Assembly: GCA_937871735.1 (NCBI GenBank)
Contig: CALMOI010000336.1
Span: 1 to 7,859, forward strand
DNA: 7,859 nucleotides
Direction of reading: 5' to 3'
DNA from: an uncultured Comamonadaceae bacterium
GTDB lineage: Bacteria > Pseudomonadota > Gammaproteobacteria > Burkholderiales > Burkholderiaceae_C
Below the pieces are notes generated by a model. It had not been told where the DNA came from and searched no databases. It saw only the letters and a program-made list of their open reading frames with translations. Below are positions 1-7,859 of the stretch, piece after piece. A program made the translations under genes and the position numbers. Position 1 is the first letter of the stretch, and every line of letters begins with the position of its first letter.

Positions 1-1559
<1,559 letters not shown>

Positions 1560-1567
1560 CAGGGCTT

Positions 1568-1571
1568 TCCT
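1568..1571 (-). promoter_or_regulatory. Ribosome binding site of hsdM
   Basis: The minus strand reads AGGA 8 bases before the ATG at 1557-1559. This supports that ATG over the upstream TTG at 1581-1583, which has no comparable site. Confidence 0.6.
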
Positions 1572-1739
1572 ATCTCGATTCAATCAGTCAATCCGCACGG
1601 GGCTGACGTGTTGATCTGCATGCCCCGTGAAACGGGCGAGCCTACCCGATGTGAGCGGGCTTGCAGGCGCTTCTGACTAGAGCGCCCCCATCCTCCGTCA
1701 AGGTCGCTCAGGAGCCAGGACAACGACGTGTTGCGATGC

Positions 1740-2141
1740 TCACTTCTTGAGCGTTTCGAGGATGTCCGTGACGGCTTCTGGGCCCCCGGCCATGAACTGC
1801 TGAATCATGTTTTCGGCGGCGTCGCAGTTCTCTTTGGACTTGCTGGCGTCGGCTGGTGGGGTGTAGTTCTTTTTGGCGTCGGCCCAATAGGGTGACGCTT
1901 CCATCAGCGCGAACAGCTCGGGCTGCGCCTTGCGCCAATCGGCAATGGTTTGGGCGAGCTGGGCGTGGGACTCGCCCGCTGCGCTACAGCCGCCGAGCGA
2001 GCCGTAAGTCATTTGATAGAGCTGAGAAACGGTGTTGGATTTTTGTTTCTCTGCCTCCGGGTTGCCGCCCGCGAGGACGGGGGATACATAAGCTAAAAAC
2101 AAAAAACCGAGGGCAGCAATCTGGTGTGAGCGGGGGGTCAT
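1740..2141 (-). CDS. Small Sec-exported protein with a cysteine pair, function unknown
   Basis: A 133-residue protein that I do not recognise. The N-terminus is a clear Sec signal peptide: MTPRSHQ, a hydrophobic stretch at about 8-22 (IAALGFLFLAYVSPV), and likely cleavage after VLA at residue 24. The mature part, about 109 residues, is mostly polar and probably helical, with exactly two cysteines (Cys52 in LGGCSA, Cys106 in KENCDA) that could form one disulfide in the periplasm. The last 25 residues look amphipathic. The frame extends upstream to 2258, but the ATG at 2139-2141 is preferred: it has AAAGG 7 bases upstream and puts the signal peptide at the N-terminus. There is no lipobox cysteine, so it is not a lipoprotein. 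It lies after the terminator of the efflux operon on the same strand, so its expression is probably separate. A periplasmic partner or substrate of the neighbouring pump is possible but unproven. Confidence 0.8.
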   Translation of the reverse strand: MTPRSHQIAALGFLFLAYVSPVLAGGNPEAEKQKSNTVSQLYQMTYGSLGGCSAAGESHAQLAQTIADWRKAQPELFALMEASPYWADAKKNYTPPADASKSKENCDAAENMIQQFMAGGPEAVTDILETLKK

Positions 2142-2148
2142 CACGAAA

Positions 2149-2153
2149 CCTTT
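2149..2153 (-). promoter_or_regulatory. Ribosome binding site of the small exported protein
   Basis: The minus strand reads AAAGG 7 bases before the ATG at 2139-2141. It sits just after the T-run of the terminator and decides the start in favour of the signal-peptide methionine. Confidence 0.6.
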
Positions 2154-2158
2154 GACAG

Positions 2159-2194
2159 AAAAAAGGGCCATGTCACGCATGTGACGGTGGCCCT
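2159..2194 (-). terminator. Intrinsic (rho-independent) terminator of the efflux operon
   Basis: On the minus strand an outer stem AGGGCCA/TGGCCCT (2188-2194 with 2164-2170) encloses an inner stem GTCAC/GTGAC (2181-2185 with 2172-2176) around a 4-base loop, with small internal bulges. It is followed directly by a run of T (2159-2164 on the complement). The plus strand has no T-run after the stem, so it acts in one direction. It starts 61 bases after the permease stop codon and ends 17 bases before the start codon of the small exported protein. It could also act as a 5' attenuator for that gene if a promoter lies upstream of it. Confidence 0.85.
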
Positions 2195-2254
2195 GATCGT
2201 ACCTGTGGCCCGGCTGTAGCGCCTGTGCCTTAGCGCACGGCGCAGACCCGTGAC

Positions 2255-3462
<1,208 letters not shown>

Positions 3463-3463
<1 letters not shown>

Positions 3464-4278
3464 CAGCGGGCCTTGGCGGGTTCGGTAGATTCGGCAGCGG
3501 TAGCAGTGACAGCAGCCGCTGCGGCTGCGGCGGCCACGGCGGTGGAACCGATGCGGTGCGGGTTGACCTGATCGTCGGCCACCACGCCATCGACAAAGCG
3601 CACGATGCGCCGGGCGTAGGCGGCCATGTCGGGTTCGTGCGTCACCATCAGCACGGTGATACCCAGTTGGTCGTTGAGCCGGGTCAGCAGCTCCATGATT
3701 TCTTGGCTGCGGTGGGTGTCCAGGTTGCCGGTGGGCTCGTCGGCCAGCAGCACTTTGGGCTCGCTGACGATGGCGCGGGCAATGGCCACGCGCTGCTGCT
3801 GCCCGCCCGACAGTTCTGCCGGGGTGTGGTGTTCCCAGCCGGTTAGGCCGACGGCATCCAGCGCCTTGGCGGCGGCGGCACGGCGGTGGGCGGCGCTTTC
3901 ACCCCGGTAGAGCAAGGGCAGCTCGACGTTTTCTTGGGCCGAGGTGCGCGCCAGCAGATGAAAGCCCTGGAACACAAAGCCAAAGTAGCGCCGCCGCAGC
4001 CGCGCGTACTGGTCACGGCTTAGCGCCTCGACGTGCGCGCCCATGAACAGGTACTCGCCCGTGGTAGGTCGATCCAGGCAACCCAGCACGTTCATGCAGG
4101 TCGATTTGCCCGAGCCGCTGGGGCCCATGATGGCCACAAAGTCGCCCACGTTGACATCCAGGTTCACACCCTTGAGCGCCTGAAACGCCAGCTCACCCTC
4201 GCCATAGGTCTTGGTGATGTTGCGCAGCCGGATCAGCGGCGTGCTGCCCTCGGCCACGGACTGGGGGCTGGCGCTCAT
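3463..4278 (-). CDS. MacB/LolD-type ABC transporter ATPase with an alanine-rich C-terminal tail
   Basis: A 271-residue cytoplasmic ATPase that powers the neighbouring permease. All core motifs are present: Walker A GPSGSGKST at 52-60, Q-loop Gln104 (VFQ), signature LSGGQQQR at 156-163, Walker B VLLADEPTG at 177-184, and the H-loop His214 (VTHEP). MacB-type features include the block LGCLDRPTTGEY after Walker A. The enzyme should therefore be active. In E. coli MacB this domain is fused to the permease; here it ends as a separate protein. Residues about 246-271 form a low-complexity tail with a run of eight or more alanines ending TEPAKAR, absent from compact LolD-type ATPases and possibly a remnant of a linker. 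The start ATG overlaps the end of the fusion-protein gene by 4 bases (ATGA), with GGAG 7 bases upstream (4286-4289). LolD of lipoprotein export is a relative, but the adaptor and channel genes argue for efflux. Confidence 0.95.
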
Positions 4279-5633
4279 CGGGCGGCTCCGCTGCTGCGCT
4301 GGTCGGTGATGACTTCCATGTTCTCTTGCAGCTCGGGCGCGCTGACTTCGGTGACGCGGCCATCGGTGATGCCGGTGGTCACGGTGATGGGCTTGGCCTG
4401 CCCGCCTTGCAGCACCCAGATTTGGCGCTGGCTACCGCCGTTGCCGCCGCCGCGCTTGTCGGTGCCTGCGGTCTTGCGCTGGCCGCCGCTGGGCGGGCGC
4501 ATCATCAGGCTGGACACCAGTCCGCCGCTGCTGCCGCTGGCGGCCCCGGCGGCAGCGCCTGCCGTGGGGGTAAAGCGCAGCGCGGTGTTGGGCACCAGCA
4601 GCACGTCGTTGCGTTCGGTGGCGGCAATGGTGGCGACCGCCGTCATGCCCGGGCGCAGGCTCAGATCTTGGTTGTTGACCTCCAACAAGGCGGTGTAGGT
4701 GATGACGTTGTCGGTCTTGGTCGAGCCGTAGGCCACCCGGGTCACGGTGGCCGGGTAGCGGCGCGAGGGATAGGCGCTGACGGTGAAATTGGCCTTTTGC
4801 CCCACGCGCACGCTGCCCACGTCGGCCTCGTCCACGCTGGCTTCGACGCGCATTTTGGTCAGGTCTTCGGCAATGGTCAGCAGCGTGACGGCTTGCAGCG
4901 AGGCGGCCACCGCGTTGCCCGGATCGACCGCGCGCGACAGCACCATGCCGTTGATGGGCGAGCGGATCGAGACCTTGGCCAGATTGGTTTCGGCGGTGGA
5001 CAGCGTGGCTTGCGCCTCGGTCACGGCGGCGCGGGCGCTGGCCTCGCTGGCCACGGCGCGGTCGTGGGTGGCGCGGGCCCCATCCAGCTCGGTGGCCGAA
5101 GGCACTTTGCCGCCAGACAGGCGAGAGACCTCTTCATACCGCGCCAAATTGGCCTTGGCCTCTTTGGTGGTGGCTGCCGCCAGTTGCACGCTGGCCTGGG
5201 CCGAGGTCAGCGCGGCGCGCGCGCTTTGCACCGTGTCTTGCAGCTTGGCGGTGTCCAGCTCGATCAGCACTTGGCCTTTTTTGACTTGGTCGTTCACATC
5301 CACCAGCACGCGCTTGACGGTGCCCGACAACTCGCTGCCAATGTCCACCGAACTGGTGGGCTTGACGGTGCCGTTGGCGGTGACGTTCAAAGTCAGATTG
5401 CCCCGGCGCAGCGGCTCGGTGACGTAGCTGGGCGCGCTGGCTTGGGCCTGGGTTTGGGCGCGCCAGTACAAGCCACCCCCCACCAGCAGCGCCACGACCA
5501 CCACGCCGCCCCAGACGGCAGGCCGCCGCCACCATGCGGGCGGCGGGGCATCGTCACCCAACAGGTGATGCAGCTCGGTGGTGGGCGCAGAGGCGGGCGC
5601 AGAAGTTGGCGCGACGGTGGGTGTGGGCTTCAT
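4275..5633 (-). CDS. HlyD/MacA-type periplasmic membrane fusion protein
   Basis: A 452-residue adaptor that links the inner-membrane ABC transporter to the outer-membrane channel. Order: a Pro/Ala/Thr-rich cytoplasmic N-terminus (1-33), a single membrane anchor at about 38-57 (AVWGGVVVVALLVGGGLYW), the first half of the lipoyl domain at about 84-127 (GSELSGTVKRVLVDVNDQVKKGQ), a long Ala-rich coiled-coil hairpin at about 128-221, the second lipoyl half at 222-255 (IRSPINGMVLSRAVDPGNAV), then a beta-barrel and a membrane-proximal domain. Residues about 356-404 are a low-complexity Gly/Ala/Ser/Lys insert between the last two domains, making the protein longer than E. coli MacA (about 370). There is no lipobox, so it is anchored by the helix. 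The ATG at 5631-5633 lies 59 bases after the upstream gene and has no strong Shine-Dalgarno. The next gene overlaps it by 4 bases, which supports an ABC (MacAB-like) rather than RND partner. Confidence 0.93.
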   Translation of the reverse strand: MKPTPTVAPTSAPASAPTTELHHLLGDDAPPPAWWRRPAVWGGVVVVALLVGGGLYWRAQTQAQASAPSYVTEPLRRGNLTLNVTANGTVKPTSSVDIGSELSGTVKRVLVDVNDQVKKGQVLIELDTAKLQDTVQSARAALTSAQASVQLAAATTKEAKANLARYEEVSRLSGGKVPSATELDGARATHDRAVASEASARAAVTEAQATLSTAETNLAKVSIRSPINGMVLSRAVDPGNAVAASLQAVTLLTIAEDLTKMRVEASVDEADVGSVRVGQKANFTVSAYPSRRYPATVTRVAYGSTKTDNVITYTALLEVNNQDLSLRPGMTAVATIAATERNDVLLVPNTALRFTPTAGAAAGAASGSSGGLVSSLMMRPPSGGQRKTAGTDKRGGGNGGSQRQIWVLQGGQAKPITVTTGITDGRVTEVSAPELQENMEVITDQRSSGAAR

Positions 5634-5661
5634 GGTGATCGGCTTTGCGGCAAGTTGGGGG

Positions 5662-5688
5662 AGCGGCGGTGGCGGTGGTGGCGGCTCG
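5662..5688. repeat. GGC/GGT-rich simple sequence in the spacer before the fusion-protein gene
   Basis: The spacer between the channel-protein stop (5693) and the fusion-protein start (5633) is largely an imperfect GGC/GGT triplet run on the plus strand, so it is C-rich in the mRNA. It lies where a Shine-Dalgarno upstream region would be and shows no hairpin with a T-run. Confidence 0.5.
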
Positions 5689-5692
5689 GAAT

Positions 5693-7168
5693 TCAGGGGG
5701 CGACGGTGGCAGCGGCGGTCGTGGTGGGTGCGGGCGCTTCAGGCACCCAGCCGCCGCCCAGCGCCTTGTACAGGCGCACATGGTCGGCGCTCAGGGTAGA
5801 CAGGGCGCTGGCGGCGTTGTCGCGGGCCGACAGCAGGGTGCGTTGGGTGGTCAGCACGGTGGCAAAGTCCACCAAGCCGCTGCGGTAGCGCAGGCTGGCC
5901 AGCGACTCGGCCTCGGCGGCGGCCCGGGCAGCGGCTTGCAGGCGGTCGAGTTGCTGGCGGTCGTAGTCCAGCGCCAGCAGGGCGTTTTCGACATCTTTCA
6001 GCGCCGTCAGCACGGCGGCTTGGTAGTTGATGCGGGCGCTGTCCAAGGCGGCTTGCTGGGCCTGGACTTGCGCCTGGGTGGCCCCGCCGTCCCAAATCGG
6101 CCACGAGACGCTGGCAGCCAGCGCGTTGGCCAAGCTGGCCGGGCCGCTGGCGAGCGCGCCCAAGGTCAGCGCCTGCCGCCCCAAACTGCCGCTGATAGAA
6201 AAGCTGGGGTAGCGCGCCGCGTCGGCTTGCTGAACCCGGGCCAGCGCGGCAGCGACTTGCTGCTCGGCCACGCGGATGTCGGGCCGCTGGCGCAACGTCT
6301 GCGCGGGGATGGCCAGCGTCAGCGCGCTGCTGGTTTGCGGCACGGGCTGGGGCTGGTGCAGCAAGCCGTTCAACTGGCCGGGGGTTTGGCCGGTCAGCAC
6401 GGCTAAGCTGTTGGCGGCCTGGGCCAAGCTGCCTTCCAGCGCGGGGAGCTGTGCCCGCGTCTGCTCGGCAGACGTGACAGCCTGCGCCACATCCAGCGCC
6501 GAAGCCAGCCCAGCCTGCGCGCGCCAACGCACCAGTTGCAGGGTTTCGAGCTGGCTGCCCAGCGTTTGCCGCGCCAAGTCCAGCCGGGTTTGCAGACCGC
6601 GCAGTTCGATGTAACTCACCGCCACTTCAGCCGCCAGCGAGACCTGGGTTTGCGCCAGCGTGGCGACGGCAGCTTGCTCGTCAGCCACGGTGGCTTGCGC
6701 CTTGCTGCCATTGCCGCCAAACACATCGGGCTCCCAGCTCGCGTCGAAGCCAGCGGAATACAGGTTGCTGCCGCCGTTGCCGTTGGTGCTGCGCCGCGCC
6801 GAGCCGCCCACGCTCAGGCTGGGTTGCAAACCGGCTTCGGCCACGTCACGCAGGGCGCGGGCCTTGCGCAGCGCGGCCAGGGCGCTTTGCACATCGGTGT
6901 TGTGCGCCAGAGCTTGCGTGATCAGCGGGGTGAGTTGCGGATCGTTAAAACGCTGCCACCATTGGGCCAGCGACGCAGGGCCGGGAGGCAGGGATGCAGA
7001 TGCATTCCAAGCGCTGGGCACGGTAACGGGTTGGGCGTTGGCCGTGTCAGCCAGCGGGTGATTGGCGCACCCAGCCACCAGCGAGGCCAGCAACAGGGCG
7101 CTACCCCACACCCGGACACGCGGGCCAGCAACAAACGCAGGGGAGGGCAAAGATGAAGGCAAAGTCAT
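5693..7168 (-). CDS. NodT/TolC-family outer-membrane efflux lipoprotein
   Basis: A 491-residue outer-membrane channel subunit that should trimerise as a TolC-like barrel and periplasmic tunnel and form the exit duct of the pump. The N-terminus carries a lipoprotein signal: WGSALLLASLVAGC at 21-34, with the lipobox LVAGC and acylated Cys34. Family blocks follow: QWWQRFNDPQLT (69-80), ASWEPDVFGG (143-152), RQRPDIRVAE (293-302) and VSWPIWDGG (354-362), with two Ala/Gln-rich helical repeats typical of the outer-membrane efflux protein fold. Length is normal for NodT-type proteins (about 460-500). The frame is open upstream to 7309, but the ATG at 7166-7168 is preferred because only it puts the lipobox at a usual distance. 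No strong Shine-Dalgarno is visible and I could not assign a promoter with confidence. It is first in the operon, with 59 bases to the fusion-protein gene. The last 15 residues are Ala/Thr/Pro-rich. Confidence 0.93.
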   Translation of the reverse strand: MTLPSSLPSPAFVAGPRVRVWGSALLLASLVAGCANHPLADTANAQPVTVPSAWNASASLPPGPASLAQWWQRFNDPQLTPLITQALAHNTDVQSALAALRKARALRDVAEAGLQPSLSVGGSARRSTNGNGGSNLYSAGFDASWEPDVFGGNGSKAQATVADEQAAVATLAQTQVSLAAEVAVSYIELRGLQTRLDLARQTLGSQLETLQLVRWRAQAGLASALDVAQAVTSAEQTRAQLPALEGSLAQAANSLAVLTGQTPGQLNGLLHQPQPVPQTSSALTLAIPAQTLRQRPDIRVAEQQVAAALARVQQADAARYPSFSISGSLGRQALTLGALASGPASLANALAASVSWPIWDGGATQAQVQAQQAALDSARINYQAAVLTALKDVENALLALDYDRQQLDRLQAAARAAAEAESLASLRYRSGLVDFATVLTTQRTLLSARDNAASALSTLSADHVRLYKALGGGWVPEAPAPTTTAAATVAP

Positions 7169-7257
7169 ATCAGGCAAGGCATAGATGCAAGTCCGAATTG
7201 TGCGAGGCGCATTTGGTTCCTTCGCGCAGCAGGGGTGAAGTCTTGTAAAGCGAACTG

Positions 7258-7273
7258 GATGGCGATAGCCATC
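7258..7273. repeat. Perfect 6-base inverted repeat upstream of the efflux operon
   Basis: GATGGC, a 4-base spacer GATA, then GCCATC. It lies 90 bases upstream of the channel-protein start codon, where an operator or a leader hairpin of the operon could sit. There is no T-run beside it, so it is not a terminator. It may be chance. Confidence 0.4.
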
Positions 7274-7342
7274 ACCCACTTCGGGCCTGAGTCCCATGAG
7301 CTGATGCAAGACCTGCGGTGAGTATGCGCTTTACCACCAAGG

Positions 7343-7360
7343 CGAGGTTGTGAGACCTCG
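7343..7360. repeat. Second 6-base inverted repeat upstream of the efflux operon
   Basis: CGAGGT, a 6-base spacer, then ACCTCG. It is at the left end of the LuxR-type remnant and 175 bases upstream of the channel gene. It is unlike the repeat at 7258-7273 in sequence. Function not evident. Confidence 0.35.
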
Positions 7361-7622
7361 GGCTGGTGCAAGAACTCAATGAAGTGTTTCTGCCCCAAAT
7401 CCGCACCCCAGCGCCAGCGCGCACTGCGCAAGACCGGGCCGCAGTCATGAAAAAGATCCAAGTCATCTACCAAGGCTGGGGTGAGCCAGCAAGGAAATTG
7501 CCCGCAGCCTGGGCATAGACTTTCGCACCGTAGACGCGCACCGCGCCAACATCCGCAACCGCTTCCACCTGGAAAGCAGCGCCGCATTGCTCCGGTTTGC
7601 GATTGATGCGTCGAAAAGTTGA
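7354..7622 (+). pseudogene. Frameshifted remnant of a LuxR/GerE-type transcriptional regulator (C-terminal part)
   Basis: From 7485 to the TGA at 7620-7622 the plus strand encodes a clear LuxR-type helix-turn-helix: SKEIARSLGIDF, then RTVDAHRANIRNRF, then ALLRFAID. This matches the recognition-helix half of the GerE domain, in the FixJ/NarL style. The frame is blocked just upstream by TGA at 7482-7484. Another frame is open from 7354 and reads QELNEVFLPQ, then VIYQGWGE at 7462-7485, which could be the linker and first helix of the same protein. A single-base deletion near 7484-7488 would join the two (GWGE to SKEIA). Even joined, there are only about 90 codons, with no receiver or sensory domain, so this is a truncated, non-functional gene end. 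It points away from the efflux operon, so it may be the relic of a divergent regulator. The helix-turn-helix call is firm; the upstream part is tentative. Confidence 0.72.
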
Positions 7623-7640
7623 AACACCAACCAACCCTGG

Positions 7641-7859
7641 ATGCCCATGCAACTGCACACCCCGCTCAAGTACAAAGCTTGGGCTGATGGCCGCACGCTA
7701 GATGCCGTCGCCCAGATCAACCGCCAGACCCACGCCGCCCAGTTCGACTTTGCCCGCCAGCAGTTGAACCACATGGTGCGGGTGGAGGAGCTGTTTCGCG
7801 CCCGCCTGACGGGCCGCCCCGAGCCGCTGCCCGTCTCCCATCAGTACAGTGAGCTGGGG
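7641..7859 (+). CDS. 5' part of an unidentified protein, running off the right edge
   Basis: An open frame of 73 codons with strongly GC-rich third positions, so probably truly coding. It starts at ATG 7641 or ATG 7647 (MPMQLHTPLKYKAW) and remains open at the window end. In-frame TGA at 7620-7622, the end of the LuxR-type remnant, prevents further upstream extension. No good Shine-Dalgarno is visible for either ATG. The visible part is hydrophilic and likely helical (TLDAVAQINRQTHAAQFDF, then LNHMVRVEELFRARL), without a signal peptide or membrane segment. I do not recognise the family and give no function. It could also be the internal part of a gene whose 5' end was lost with the decay to its left. 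Confidence 0.6.
   Translation, partial: MPMQLHTPLKYKAWADGRTLDAVAQINRQTHAAQFDFARQQLNHMVRVEELFRARLTGRPEPLPVSHQYSELG

Larger units (their letters stand above)
7169..7640. other. Degraded intergenic zone between the efflux operon and the right-edge gene
   Basis: About 470 bases without an intact gene. It must hold the promoter of the efflux operon (minus strand), but I see no convincing -35/-10 pair. It contains two short inverted repeats (7258-7273 and 7343-7360) and the LuxR-type remnant on the plus strand. Minus-strand frames here have no recognisable protein. Confidence 0.6.

Noticed and set aside
1624..1636. Hairpin CCCGT-GAA-ACGGG between hsdM and the small exported gene, as a possible terminator
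   Set aside because: The stem is only 5 bases and no T-run follows on either strand.
1600..1739. A TTGACG sequence on the minus strand as a -35 box for hsdM
   Set aside because: No acceptable -10 box lies 16-18 bases downstream; the best candidate (TAGTCA) is poor.
4326..5888. A 520-codon open frame on the plus strand opposite the fusion-protein and channel genes
   Set aside because: It is antisense to two clear genes, has Gly/Ala/Arg/His-rich composition typical of shadow frames in high-GC DNA, and shows no family motif.
7324..7353. A short plus-strand frame starting MRFTTKAR, like the N-terminus of Rrf2/IscR regulators
   Set aside because: It stops at TGA after nine codons, the GGTGAG before it is too close to the ATG, and nothing like the rest of an Rrf2 protein follows. 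Probably chance, or at most a tiny relic.
7447..7518. ATG at 7447 (MKKIQVIYQGWGE) as the start of a small HipA-like or other gene
   Set aside because: The frame stops after 23 codons, and the VIYQGWGE part is better explained as the first helix of the broken LuxR domain that continues in another frame.
7165..7774. Several minus-strand open frames of 63-140 codons in the right block
   Set aside because: They lie opposite the LuxR helix-turn-helix remnant and the coding right-edge frame, and have Trp/Arg/Ser/Cys-rich sequence without any recognisable domain.

Overview
High-GC DNA with strongly GC-biased third codon positions. The protein styles point to a beta-proteobacterium, most likely Burkholderiales (Comamonadaceae-like); this placement is inference. 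Almost everything is on the minus strand. No rRNA, tRNA, CRISPR array or insertion sequence was seen.

Left block (1-1559, minus): the 5' two thirds or more of a type I restriction-modification methyltransferase gene, hsdM, running off the left edge. It is interrupted by one in-frame amber codon (1047-1049), exactly between the N-terminal HsdM domain and the catalytic N6-adenine methylase domain. The frame stays open for 348 codons beyond the stop and keeps the SAM-binding and NPPF motifs. hsdS and hsdR, if present, would lie beyond position 1.

Middle-left (1740-2141, minus): a small Sec-exported protein of unknown function with two cysteines in its mature part. Between it and the next operon is a good intrinsic terminator (2159-2194).

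Central block (2255-7168, minus): a four-gene efflux operon in transcription order: NodT-family outer-membrane lipoprotein, HlyD/MacA-type membrane fusion protein, MacB/LolD-type ABC ATPase, MacB/FtsX-type permease. The last three genes overlap by 4 and 1 bases. Together they can build a complete inner membrane-periplasm-outer membrane pump of the MacAB-TolC kind, but with the MacB ATPase and permease as two polypeptides and with a dedicated outer-membrane channel. The terminator ends this operon.

Right block (7169-7859): a degraded zone with two short inverted repeats and, on the plus strand, a frameshifted remnant ending in a recognisable LuxR/GerE DNA-binding domain (7485-7622). A new plus-strand coding region of unknown function (from 7641) runs off the right edge. 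The pump looks intact, while the methyltransferase on one side and the regulator on the other are both broken.
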